Shown one piece after another: positions 35,001 to 44,700 of a stretch of 64,000 bases of DNA. Under the pieces are notes generated by a model. That model saw only the letters and a list, made by a program, of their open reading frames with translations, was not told where the DNA came from and made no database searches. This stretch comes from Chrysemys picta bellii (taxonomy: Eukaryota > Chordata > Testudines > Emydidae), in contig NC_088800.1 in NCBI RefSeq assembly GCF_011386835.1, forward strand, positions 80,540,981-80,604,980, read 5' to 3'. Within the stretch, counting starts at the first letter, position 1. Each line of letters starts with the position of its first letter. A program made the position numbers and the translations under genes.

Positions 35001-36213
35001 AAACTCTGAGCCCAGGATGACCTCAGAGATTAAAAACCTGAAGATACAAGAAAAATCTTCCAAAGGTTTTGTTTTTAGAGTCCTAGAGTTTAAGGCCAGA
35101 AGGGTCTACCACATCATGCTGTATATCACTGGCCGAAGCCCCCCCCCCCCCCCGCATCTACGCTCTAAACCCCAAACCAGAATTAGACCTAAGTAGTGCA
35201 GTCCTCAGCAGCATAAACTCTTCTGTGCCACAGGCAGAGAATGGGAGGGGCTGAGGAGAGCCCCCTGGTCTGAGACGTCACTGTTTAGTTAATAACCAGG
35301 TGCTATCACCTGGTGCAGGATGGGAAATCTGCCCTGGGGGTGGGCCATCCAGACGCAGGTGATGGTGAGCTCAGGGCCCCCTGCCCCCTCACTGGAACCT
35401 GTGGGCTGCTGATTATCATTCTAGTTTTAAGATGCAGATCTCACAGAGCGAGCCTCTTCCCTGCACAGAGGAGGGGGGAGCAGATGCGGGGGTCTGCAAT
35501 GAACTGGCCCTGAGAAGGGGGATCAGCTGGAGCTGTGGGAGAAGGAGCAGAGCTCCTACAAACTGGTTCCTGGGGCATGCTGGGACTGGCCACAAGGAAG
35601 AGTGGCTGGGCCAGCCATGCAGGGAGCGGGGGTGGCTGTCGCATTTCCCCAACCATTCTGGCTTCAGATACTTGTCTGACAAAACTACTCAGTTGAAGCC
35701 AATGCAGAGCTTTGACTGAGATTTTTCCAAGTGCCAGTTAGAAGCTGGACTTCACTGGTGCCCCCGTTGCTAGCTGCTCCTTCAGAACTGCCCTGCTTTC
35801 TACCAGTGTATTGGCCCCCAGCCTCCCTGTTTCCCTCAGCGGGAAGGCACTGGCGCCCAGGGGTGGGGGCTGAGTTCCTGTGTGTTATCCAAGAGCCTCT
35901 ACACCCAGCCCCTTGCAGTGTCACGCTGGTAAAGTCCTTCAGCCAAGTCACCTCCCTGTTGCAGTCCAGTGGGATAATACAAACATCTGACGACAAATGC
36001 ACCCACATGCCAAACATGGTGCAGCGCTCAGTATCCGCGCGTGGCTGGCCGGCCAGCTCCCTAGGCACTCACCGCAGAAGGTAGTGCATCTCTCCACACT
36101 GGGCGAATTACATGCAAGTCTGCAGGAGATGCATTGGCACAGGAGATTGTCCCAGTACTGCTGCTCTGTGCAATTGGTCATGGCCTTCCACCTTGGGCAC
36201 ATCAAAAGCATGT
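28735..36213 (-). CDS. TNFRSF13B: TNFRSF13B (TACI), BAFF/APRIL receptor; exon 1 not found
   Basis: TACI is a type III membrane receptor of B cells that binds BAFF and APRIL and signals through TRAFs, CAML and MyD88 to NF-kB and class switching. Four minus-strand exons join in frame: 36073-36213 (CRD1), 34640-34756 (CRD2), 33746-33964 (stalk and membrane segment) and 28735-29009 (cytoplasmic tail, stop TGA-side end at 28735). All have consensus splice sites, and every intron is phase 1. From the first Met of the CRD1 exon this gives 249 residues against 293 in human. The ligand-binding DxL motifs are present in both CRDs (YWDNL, YYDEL). The CRD2/stalk junction reads CENKL as in human. The tail carries [12 protein letters not shown], the conserved TRAF-binding region. 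The CRD1 exon begins with a splice acceptor and two bases of a split codon, so at least one 5' exon is missing. The gene faces USP22 tail to tail. Confidence 0.95.
30085..30190 (-). mobile_element. MIR-type SINE
   Basis: The segment ATCCCCATTGTACAGATGGG followed by GAACTGAGGCACAGAG is the antisense MIR core. It is cut at 30191 by a hAT-type element. Sequence after 30521 (GTCGGAGTTAGGACTCAGAT) may be its continuation. Confidence 0.8.
30191..30521. mobile_element. hAT (Charlie-like) non-autonomous element
   Basis: It starts CAGTGGTTTTCAAACTGTGG and ends GTTTGAGAACTCCTG, imperfect inverted repeats of the CAGTGGTTCTCAAAC type known from hAT-Charlie elements. The interior is GC-rich with repeated GGGCTTTGGCCCC-like words. 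No clean 8-bp target duplication is seen. It appears to sit in a MIR. Confidence 0.7.
30575..30692. mobile_element. Possible small MITE
   Basis: The segment has the inverted-repeat wording TTTAGGCACTGAGAGG ... CACCTAAATATC around AAATCCCATTGG, seen in an old amniote MITE. It is strongly diverged. Confidence 0.35.
30700..30775 (-). mobile_element. MIR fragment
   Basis: GTGACTGGCCCAGGGTCACA followed by GAATGGAACTGGGTCTCCTG fits the antisense 5' half of MIR. Confidence 0.6.
31340..31512 (+). mobile_element. MIR-type SINE
   Basis: The sense MIR core (CTCCAGCTGTAAAATGAACC) is followed by the LINE-type tail AAGTGCTTTGAGATCATCGG. It is diverged. Confidence 0.65.
31842..32735 (-). mobile_element. 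CR1 LINE fragment with open reverse-transcriptase C-terminus
   Basis: The minus-strand frame 32733-31924 is open for 269 codons. It starts just before the RT catalytic Ala-Asp-Asp (LADDTKLGG) and runs through [20 protein letters not shown] and [13 protein letters not shown] to [20 protein letters not shown] and its stop. The CR1 3' end follows to 31842. The 5' part is missing, so the fragment is inactive by truncation, not by stops. An open frame of this length means a fairly recent insertion. It lies in the last TNFRSF13B intron in the same orientation as the gene, and the first bases to its right belong to another repeat. Confidence 0.92.
32760..33125 (-). mobile_element. Two MIR-like fragments
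   Basis: The segment 32760-32905 (ATCTCAAAGCCTTTACCAAG, GGTACAGAGAGTC) and the segment 32945-33125 (GGACTTGCCCAAATTCACAC, then TCTGTGGCAGAGTCGTGAAT) both follow the antisense MIR pattern. They may be one element or two adjacent copies. Both are old. Confidence 0.55.
33746..33964 (-). CDS. TNFRSF13B: TNFRSF13B stalk and transmembrane exon
   Basis: The acceptor is TGACTTTCAG above 33964 and the donor is GTAAGT below 33746. The split codon gives Asn, then [20 protein letters not shown]. The membrane segment is [20 protein letters not shown], followed by a basic stop-transfer (HFKRRG) and [17 protein letters not shown]. The LxLCLC pattern matches human TACI. The stalk between the last CRD2 Cys and the membrane is about 25 residues, much shorter than the roughly 60 in human. 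Confidence 0.94.
33965..34639 (-). other. TNFRSF13B: TNFRSF13B intron
   Basis: A short intron with donor GTAAGG and acceptor TTTCAG. No repeat or exon was recognised. Confidence 0.85.
34640..34756 (-). CDS. TNFRSF13B: TNFRSF13B CRD2 exon
   Basis: The acceptor is CTCTCCAG above 34756 and the donor is GTAAGG below 34640. The peptide is [20 protein letters not shown], then [19 protein letters not shown]. The six Cys and the YYDEL (DxL) motif match CRD2 of human TACI, its high-affinity ligand module. The exon ends two codons after the last Cys. The human exon continues into a longer stalk. Confidence 0.95.
34757..36072 (-). other. TNFRSF13B: TNFRSF13B intron between CRD1 and CRD2
   Basis: Donor GTGAGT, acceptor CTCTCCAG. 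It contains a CR1-like fragment and a poly(C) run at about 35139-35153. Confidence 0.85.
35075..35260 (-). mobile_element. CR1-related LINE fragment
   Basis: AGAGTTTAAGGCCAGAAGGG, then CTGTATATCACTGGCC, then CTAAACCCCAAACCAGAATT resembles the antisense 3' part of an older reptile CR1 subfamily. The same wording recurs at 39805-40250. Confidence 0.5.
36073..36213 (-). CDS. TNFRSF13B: TNFRSF13B CRD1 exon
   Basis: The acceptor is TTCTGTTTTGCAG above 36213 and the donor is GTGAGT below 36073. The peptide is [20 protein letters not shown], then [20 protein letters not shown], then RCTTFC. It matches human CRD1 (CPEEQYWDPLL, CMSCKTICN, CAAFC) and keeps the YWDxL motif. It has two Cys that human lacks (in LLMC and in LLCQC) and an NCT sequon. 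The exon starts within a codon, so a 5' exon must exist unless an internal Met is used. Confidence 0.95.
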
Positions 36214-36691
36214 CTGCAAAACAGAAGGGAAAGGGGGGGAGATCTGAAGACACCCCAAACGTGGCAGCCTTGAGTGATGGAGAGGAGCTACCTGGTTAAG
36301 TAGCACAGAGCGTGTTTGAGCAGTGGACATATTCTCCTGCATGGGCCTTAGGGATGAACATGTGCCCGTCCCTTGCGTGCCCTAAGCCGTCAGCTGGGCG
36401 TTTGCCAAGGCTGTAAGACTGGACAAAGGGAGTGTTCTTGGGGAGTTGTTCAAGAGTCTCAGATCAACTGAGGGCCTGGAGCTGCAACCACCCATCCCCA
36501 ACCTTTGCTTATTCTTGCAAGGACAGTCCAGGCTGTGACACTGGGGAGAACGTCCTGATTCCCATGGCAAACCCTTCCTATTCCCATCCACCTCGGGATT
36601 TAGATGAGAAGGGCCCAGAATCACACAAGTAGTTAGGCACCTACTTTCCATTGATTTCAGTGGCATGGTGCCATGCCTCCCTTGCTCCAGT

Positions 36692-36740
36692 GTGTGTGTG
36701 TGTGTTTGGGGGGGGGCTTTTCGTGTGTGTGTGTGAGAGA
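36692..36740. repeat. TG microsatellite
   Basis: Two TG runs separated by a G-rich run and CTTTTCG. Confidence 0.85.
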
Positions 36741-37207
36741 ATGGCTTTTTGTCAGATATGATTGAACAAGTGCAGAAAGGGCTAAGCTGCCAGAAGAAAA
36801 GGTCAGGCAGGATGAAGATGTGAAATTTACAAATAGGAAGGGCTTGGCAGACAACCGTGTTCAAGTGAGACACAACCAGACATGCACTTTTGTATCACTG
36901 GGCCCCCATCAAGCTGCTCTAATGCAGGAGGCCTTGGTCTGTGCTGCAAATGCAGCTGGTTCCAGGGGACCCAACCAAGGGCTGTGGATCTGACTAACGA
37001 ACTCCCAGCAGCGCTGCCAAACAGACCTGGGTTTTGATCACATCCAGGGTCAGCTAGCTGAGAAGTGGGGTCCTGGACCCAGCTGCATTTGCGGTATCGA
37101 GGAGGCCTAGATCAACGCGTCTGCTTACCTGTAAAGGTAACAGACCCAAGGCTGAGGGCAACGAGCTCGCTGGCGTGCCCTGTGACTTCCAGGAGCTTCC
37201 CCTTCTA

Positions 37208-37372
37208 AGGTGCTTGAGGCCTGATTCTCCGCACCATGTGCCTTGGGGTGCCCATTACATCAGAGACAAGTGGATGTAAAATGCTCCCATTCTGACAGGG
37301 TGGAGTATGACCCCTGCTTTGCACAACTATAAATAACTGCACAAGGTGAAAGGCAGCGGAGAATCTGACCGG
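37208..37372. mobile_element. MITE with CCTGATTCTCC ends
   Basis: The left end GGCCTGATTCTCCGC and right end GCGGAGAATCTGACC are near-perfect inverted repeats about 165 bp apart. The middle (TAAATAACTGCACAAGGTG) fits an old amniote MITE family. The superfamily was not fixed. Confidence 0.6.
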
Positions 37373-39804
37373 ATCGTCGTCAATGGCAAATACAGTTGTT
37401 CACATTCATACTGGAAATTGTTTCCGCTTAAATAGAGAATGGCCAAGGAGCTGCTCTCCAGAGCGGGCTTGGGCTCAGGGGGCCTCTGATCTCATCAGCT
37501 CTTCTGGCAAGAAGCTGCCACCAAAGAGTAGCCGCTGGGGGTTTGAGGAGAATTCTGCCATCCTGAATGGGACGAGGGCTGGACGGTGCCACATGGGCCT
37601 GAGATTGCCCATGTGCTTGTGAGATCATGGCGGGGTCCAAACCGGAACCTAGGCCCCAGCCGGAACACGAAGCCAAAACCGCATGGGTGATTCCGGATGC
37701 CGCAAGCTGATCCCAAGCCCCCTGGATCTTTGGAAAGGGTTTGGCTCTGAGGTTGTGGGTTTGGCCCAGAGTTGCTGTTCTCGTGCCTGTCTTTGATCTT
37801 TTCTCACCCAGGTAGGTCCTCGGCAATAACAAAAGCACGGCTTCTGGTCTGACCTGCCTGGCAGCACAGCTGGGGTTTTCAGTGGTGCAGCCACCCAGCA
37901 GAGCTCAGCACCTCCTTCCTGGCCTGGGACTGTGGCTTCCAGCATTCACAACACCCAGAGTGCAAACAGCTGCTTGTAACACACAACTCGAGAAACCTGC
38001 TGAGTTCTTGTGGCCTGAGGGGGGCCTTTGACAGGATCTGCACCATGGTAACTACCACCCTGTCTCTGGGGCCCTAGTGCTCTGCCTTTCTCCAGGACAC
38101 CTGACTCCTCATCTCCTGCTCTATCAGCCAGTCGCCAAGGGTCCAAATCTTTCCACGCTCACTGGGTGCCAGGTACTCGATGGTTTGAAAGAGGCACTCG
38201 CAGCACATGGGCCTTAGCCCTGTGTTAACAACCCCTCGGCGCAGGCACTGAGCCCGATCCAACCTGGCCACGTGCAGCAGGGTGGCACCGTCCTGCCCTC
38301 TCTTGAGGACAAGATGTTAAAGGGCAGAGCTGTGGACGAGCAGGGGCTACTTTCCCCTCCCATCTCTTGTAGAGAAGCTCAGCCTGAATGCATTCTCCCC
38401 CAGCCTCCCGAGGGAGCAGTAGGTGGGTTTTCAAAATGGCAGTGGCGTAGGCACGCAGTTAAATTAAAGGCTACCAAGCAAATGAGGCTGCCTTCCACTC
38501 CGTGCAGGAGATCGTACCAGCCACATACCTCCCCGGCCGCCCCATGGCAGCAAACTCTGCTGTCCTCTGCCCACTCCAATCCCGGCCCACTCCCCTCACC
38601 CGTCCTTGCTGCCTAATAAAAGAGTGGGCAGGTACTCACCCTCAGTCTCGTCTCAGGCCAAGTCTAGTCTCCCCCCGCTCCTGCCATCTCACTGTGAGCT
38701 CCGGCCCCTGAGTCTGCTCATTACTCATGAGGTTTATTATTAGAGTTAGATTTGATTAGAGGCTGGGCTGTGTGTTTCCTGGGGTTTCCCCCTGCATTCT
38801 TTCTACGCAAATTAACCTGACATGCGAATGATTGAGTTGACTCTGGTGGGGCATCCCTGGGCCAGATGTGCAGCGGCCACAGAACCCCGGCAGGTCTTGG
38901 TTTGGCGCCGTGTTGCGGTGGGTGTGAAAACGCCAGGAAGAGAGCAGATGCAGCAGCCACAACTTCATCAATGGAATTCTGCCGCAAGGCGCCTCCGGCA
39001 CACGGGCGTGGTGGTACCCCAGAGTCGCTAATTCATGGAAAACAGCTCAGCTGAACCAGCAGGGGCCTCCTGTGGGAGGCACATCAACTACCCTAGCATC
39101 TCCGTGGGTGTCTGTCCATGCTCTGCTCCCCCTGGGTCAGGAACCGAACATGCAAAGAAGAGAAAACAGCAGGGTTTTTTCCTTTAGGAGATTTCTTCCC
39201 CCACCTTACAAGAAAAAATGTCTCCGACTAAAATTACCGCAGAATAGTGCATCTTTAAAAGAGAGCAAAAGGGGGAAGGTCTTGCTAGGTGAAGCACACT
39301 GTGCAGCAGGTCTATGTAGTTGGTGCTGATCGGGTTGTATTCCAGTGCAGAAAATTGGTACGCTGAGGCCTTGAGTGCTGGGAATGTTTCTCTACACTCT
39401 CCTATGTTTGCTACCTCTGGTCCAGCTCCACCTGCGGGCATCAGCTTTTCCAGTGCTCCGTGCCCCCGGTTGCAGCCAGATTTTCAGCAGAGCTCAGCAT
39501 CCACCAGGCCACTGACTTGGGAGCCTAAATGGGAGCTGAGCTCTTTTGACAATGCAGCCTATGAAGCAGGCTGGAAAGAGCGGCCCGAGGAAGCCATTTG
39601 CAATGCACAGGAAGTTTTACTGGTCCTACAGAATGCACGAATGATGCTACGTGCACCTGAGCACCAATTCCTGGCATGTTCTAACTCACGCTTTCCCTAG
39701 GTGCAGACGCAAGGCACTCCCCTAACAAGCCCCGATTGTGGATGCTGAGTTCTGGGGAAAATCTGGTCCATAACGTAGACAAGGTGCCAGCCACCACCAC
39801 CATG

Positions 39805-40250
39805 ATAGGAGTTATGGAGTGTAAGGCCAGAAATAGAACATAGGCCACCGCCACCACCTGCCCACTAAACCCAGCAGCTGAAATCAGACCAAAGTATTTC
39901 AGCTTGCAGGGGACTAGATTATTATATGTCACCAGCAGAGAACAGGAGGGACCGAGTCCCCCACAATTTCAGGGAAATGATTGAGATATATCCAGCTAAT
40001 CCCGGCAAGTGACCCCCACACACACAAAAACCCCCAAGTTCAAGGCCAATATGAGCTGGGGGAAATTCCTGCCTGACTCCACGTAGGGCAAACAGTTAGA
40101 CCCTGAGCGTGGTTGCAAGAACCAGCCAGCCAAGCAACTGAGACAGAGAGTCCTTGAGGGCACCTCAGAGCCCTGGCCCTCTCCCCCCAAAGACCCAGCT
40201 CCAGCTGTGGCCAGCCCTGATGCTGCAGAGGAAGAAGGTCAAACAAAACC
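39805..40250 (-). mobile_element. CR1-related LINE fragment
   Basis: ACTAAACCCAGCAGCTGAAA, TCAGACCAAAGTATTTCAGC, GACTAGATTATTATATGTC and GGGGGAAATTCCTGCCTGAC form a recognisable antisense block of an older reptile CR1 type. Recognition is from memory. No open frame. Confidence 0.5.
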
Positions 40251-40356
40251 AAATAGGTTGGGAAGAATCCCTCCCTGGCCCTTAAGCACTGTACTGTGAA
40301 AACGGTGTAATCTAGTGTTGGTCAGGGAAGGGCTACGTAAAGTGGTATTTATGCCC

Positions 40357-41427
40357 TGTGTTACCCGCTCAATTTAGGGCACCCCACCTACACCCTACTG
40401 AAGGCTCAAGGCGTGACCCAATCAATTTAGGCACCACCACCCTTTCCCTTCTGAGGGCTCAGGGGGTCAGGCACCTATCCTTACCCACAGGGCTCAGGAA
40501 GAAACCTGGTCAATGTAAGTACCCGCCCTTCCCCTTTGGCTCAGGGCTCTACGGGTCAGCGGAACCTTTTCCCAGTGAAAGACCCTTACACATTAGCAAC
40601 ACATTAGCAACACACACAATACGCATACCAAGCAAATCTCTTCTGCTCACCGCTCCCAGTATACAGACAAATTTCACCCGATGGCCAGTCAGGGATTCAT
40701 TCATCGGGGGGCTGCCGGCGATGCCTCTGGACGTCACGGTTGTGCAGAAGGGTCCGAGTTCCAGCAGCTTGATGTTGTCCTGCAGGGCGGAAAATGGTTC
40801 CCAGAGAGCATTGGGTTTTCATTTACATTCTATAGGAAAAACGAGCTCCCTCCTTCAAATGTACTAACCCAATCACATTATCCCACACACCTAAATAACA
40901 AACATTTCACCAGTTACGCGCTGGCCCCTCTGTGTCCTCCTTCCGGCCCACGTTTTTTACATTTTATCTTTCATGCCCAAATTGTAACTTAGTTGTGACC
41001 TTCTCTGCTCAAGCAGATGGTCAGCATTAAAATGCTGGTCAGAGTTTAGCTTACCGTTTATTTAGTCTCTTTCTGAGTCCTCCTAATTTCCCAGTGCCTG
41101 GGTGTCTCTACAACCTTGGTGGTATAACTCTTTAGGGACGTTCCTGAGGTGGGGGTGCTTTAGCAGCAGCAGAACAATCTTTTTTTCAGTTTTCATGGTG
41201 AACTCTGAGTTTCACCCAAAGCTGGTTTAATATTGGGGGGGGGGCAGGTTTTGATCAGGTCTCAGGCCTATACCTGCACCTTGTCTGTTGTGCTTCCACT
41301 GCTGGTACACTAGCTGCTTTGCCCTGGTGGTAGCAATCGTGGACAACTTTTGGCAGGAAAGAAAAAGCCCTTGTGTACACATATAAACCCCCCCTAAGGC
41401 TCAGTATTAAGACCTCACCGGGTTACA
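40357..41427. mobile_element. Probable solo LTR
   Basis: The left end TGTGTTACCCG and right end CGGGTTACA give TG...CA termini with matching inverted tips about 1.07 kb apart. A poor 4-base flank similarity (GCCC/GCCT) is the only target duplication. A TATAAA-like word is near 41378, and an AATAAA on the minus strand is near 41055. No retroviral genes are present. Orientation is undecided. The 169-codon plus frame inside it is not a gene. Confidence 0.5.
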
Positions 41428-41674
41428 GCCTCTATCCAGCGTGCTGTGCATTCACCTGACGTGACTGACAGCATGCTCTTGTGTTGAACATGGGCTGAAT
41501 TTGGGGGCTAAGCAGGACTCCAGTTCCATAGGCAGGCGAGGACCCTGCCGATGATCAGCCCAGGACATCGCGTTCCCTTCTGAATTCCTGACTGGACGGA
41601 AAGAAGGTGAGAAAAGGATGAGATCATGTACCATTAGATAGACACAAACATCCTTCTCCACAGTCCACCCGCTG

Positions 41675-41770
41675 AGCTCCAGGTGCTTTACAAACACTGA
41701 GCCACACAGCACCTCTTGGCAGTAGGGAAGTTTAGTCCCATTTTACAGCTGGGGAAGCTGAGGTACATGG
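41675..41770 (-). mobile_element. MIR-type SINE
   Basis: CTCCAGGTGCTTTACAAACA, then CCCATTTTACAGCTGGGGAA and GCTGAGGTACATGG: antisense MIR with its LINE-type tail. Confidence 0.7.
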
Positions 41771-41774
41771 AATG

Positions 41775-44700
41775 CTTTTGTTTCTCTGCATCGGTAGAAC
41801 CTGTCAACACTCTTTCCTCCCCAGGGAGTTTAGGTAAAAAGGAATAGAAGCCAGGAAAGGGTTAATGAAATGGCGAGGGGCTTAATTGGGACAGCCTAGG
41901 TACACTTGGGGAAGGAGTGTGTCTGTGAGGGCAGGCCCAGACAGAAGGAAGCCCTCAGAGTAGTGTTGGGGTGAGGAAGCCTGGCACAGCACAGCATGGC
42001 CTGGCCAGAGGTCGAGGCCCCAGAGTCAGCAGGAAGCCTGAAGGAGGCTGAAAACCTGCAAAGCCTGAGCGAGGTCAGGAGGAAAACCTGCGGCTGAGCC
42101 CAAGAGAGCCAGCAAGGAACCAAGAGGCTCTTGCTTGGGGGAGCCTGCAACAGGGCTTTGGTGGGATGTCAACCCGAGTGGGACATGTTGGGATGAGTTT
42201 GTTGTCCTAGGGGAAGTCCTGAGGGCCTGAAGGTAGTGTGAATGCCAATGCTGATGCATCTATTTTGGACATGGGACTTTACTACCCGGGAAGTGGGGGG
42301 ATCTATATGTGACCTGGCCGGAGAGCTGAATCACGAGAAGTCGACCGTCCGCAGGGCCAGCGCAGCTGTTGCCAGAGGGCGCCAGATGAGGAGAACCTGC
42401 TATGCCACGCCTGGCCACAAGGAGGCACGCCGGCCAGTGAGTCACTTCTGAATCTGCCAGTGTTAGAGACTCCCAATGATACTGCCGCACAGAAAGGGGC
42501 TGACTTGCCCAAGCCACACAGCCATCTCCCTTGGTGCCAAGCCTCGGGCTTTAACCAGGAGACAGCGCTTCTTGTCCCCTTCATTGTCATCGACAGGTCT
42601 GCAGAGCCACACCAGCTGCAGGAAGACAAGCTGGGGTCTGCTTTGCTTTGTTGTCTCAGCAAAATTAGCTGCCCGGCCCGGTTTCCAGGGTTGCCGATGG
42701 CTGGTGATGTACGAAGCACAAAGAACACAGCTTGATTTTTTCAGAGCAAGTCCCACTGGCACTGCTGGCAGCCTGAAAAATCTTACTTGGCCTTGTAAAT
42801 GGAGCGAGTTTGATCAGCAAATCGCTGAAGGAGCATAAATGTGGAACCCCATGAGGCCATTTTCACAGAGGGGTTTTTCAGGCCGTGACGATGTTTAAAA
42901 CGCCTTCCTTAATATGGCCTGTGCAAGCGAGCCGAGCCGGGCAGCTTCTGCATTAGAAGTGCTAATGCAATGTGTAAATACGGCGTTCGATGCAGAGGCG
43001 TTTTTCACTCACTAAGCAGCTGACTGCTTCACCCCCTGAAATCACCCCACATAGGACTTGTGTCGTGTTAATGACAAGCGATTGTGACAAGTCTACAAAC
43101 CATCTAGCTTTGGGCTGGTGGTGGTGTTCCCTGAATAATTCAGGCCCTCCAGCCCAGCTAATCAACTGGGGAAAGGTGCAGTGATGCGACAGGTTTCTTT
43201 GGTGAGGCAGCAGGGGGCTCTTAGAAACCAGTGAGCTGGGAGTTGACTCAGCCGGGCGGCGGCAGTTCAGCGAGTGGTGTGTGTGGGACAGTTTCTGCGG
43301 GGTGTGAAGCAGCATCTCTAGGGGGAGTGAAGGTATTTTCCCTACTCGCTTCAAAACTCCTACTCTGCATATAACCTTTGTGACGTGTGTTTAACGTCAG
43401 CTAAGCTGGCATTCCTGGCAGTAGCGTATTTGAGGGGAAACGGGTAAGCGGAGTTTACCCACTTCTCATTTGGGGAATACACCACGGATCCTGAGTTTCA
43501 CTTCTGAGCCGTTAGTATGTCAGTGCCTGTTTCTCTCCCTCCCCAGAGTCTGACCTGTTGAATCTTGCACTGCACAGCTAGTGCCGGACAAGTCACCTTT
43601 TGCACCAGCCCTTGATTCTGGGGGCAGGACTTGGGTTTGCAGCATAGGGTTGCCTTCACGTCACTGCTGCATCCCACCTGTCCTTATGCTGGGGAGTTAA
43701 TTCTTTCAGCAGGTCAGGGCCATGAATAGGGCAGGCAGTGGTGGCAGGAGCTCCCCCAAAATGGCCTTACCAAAATGCCTCTCCCTTGGGCAGGCACCAC
43801 TGGTGGGGTTAAAATGGAGCCGTTGCAGCCCGGAGAGTCTGCTTCCAGCCAGAGGTTAGTGTACTGGGCAGAACTGAGTAGAGAGAGGTTTTCATTTCGC
43901 TAGGTTCCCAGCTATAGGTATAGTTCTCATGCGTTTGTCTACCAGTGATACCCTGGGGTTGGTGGTGACCTGGGTTTGCAATGAGCCACATGAAATGTTT
44001 GGCTACCATCGCCAAGAGGTTGCAGGGAATACGTGAGGGGAGTTAGTGAGACATGCTGGAATGTAGCCTCGTATATATGGCTGCAATACTTCCCCGCTTA
44101 GAAAGAACATGAGGTTTCAGCAGCTGCAGTGACTGATCTCATGTGGCTCCTCACCCCACAGCTATGTGCTGGCCGGCTGTTCATTTCCAGGTGTAGTTCA
44201 AGGCACTGGTGGTGAGCTATCCAGCCACGTGGGGTGGACTCTAAGAGGTATCTGCCACCAGGGCTCTTGTTCCCTTCATGGCGGTTGCTCTGTTGCTGGG
44301 GTGGAACGAGGCACCATTCAGTCACTGATTTGTACGGAGCAAAGAGTCACTGAGTCCCTTATTGAGACCCAGGCACACTGCCAAGGTTAGTTGTCCAGGG
44401 TGGAGTCAGGCAGCCAGGTTCCATGGCAACCAGTGGAGGCCATCACAGGCCTGGGGTTGAGAGGCAACACTCTGACCCTGTCTGTTCCCTTGCAAATCCT
44501 GGTGTGGGGGGATATGGGGAGGTGGGGGAGTCAGGTGTTGGCGAATGCTGGCTTCGCTGTGAGAGGGGCTGCTCTGTGGTGGCTCTTTGTGAACTTGGGG
44601 CGTGATCCGACTCCCCGTGAGGTTCATGGGAGACCCCCTGGAGCACGTGGGGGGTCTGCAGGGCGAAGCAGTTCTAGCCGCTGGGTAGCACAAGCTGAGG

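Larger units (their letters stand above)
36214..39804. other. Upstream of TNFRSF13B CRD1, no gene recognised
   Basis: The missing first TNFRSF13B exon and promoter should lie somewhere to the right of 36213, but no convincing exon was found. The stretch holds a TG microsatellite and a MITE. It is GC-rich with many chance open frames on both strands. Confidence 0.6.

Noticed and set aside
40358..40867. Plus-strand frame of 169 codons
   Set aside because: It lies wholly inside the probable solo LTR and resembles no retroviral or cellular protein that I recognise.
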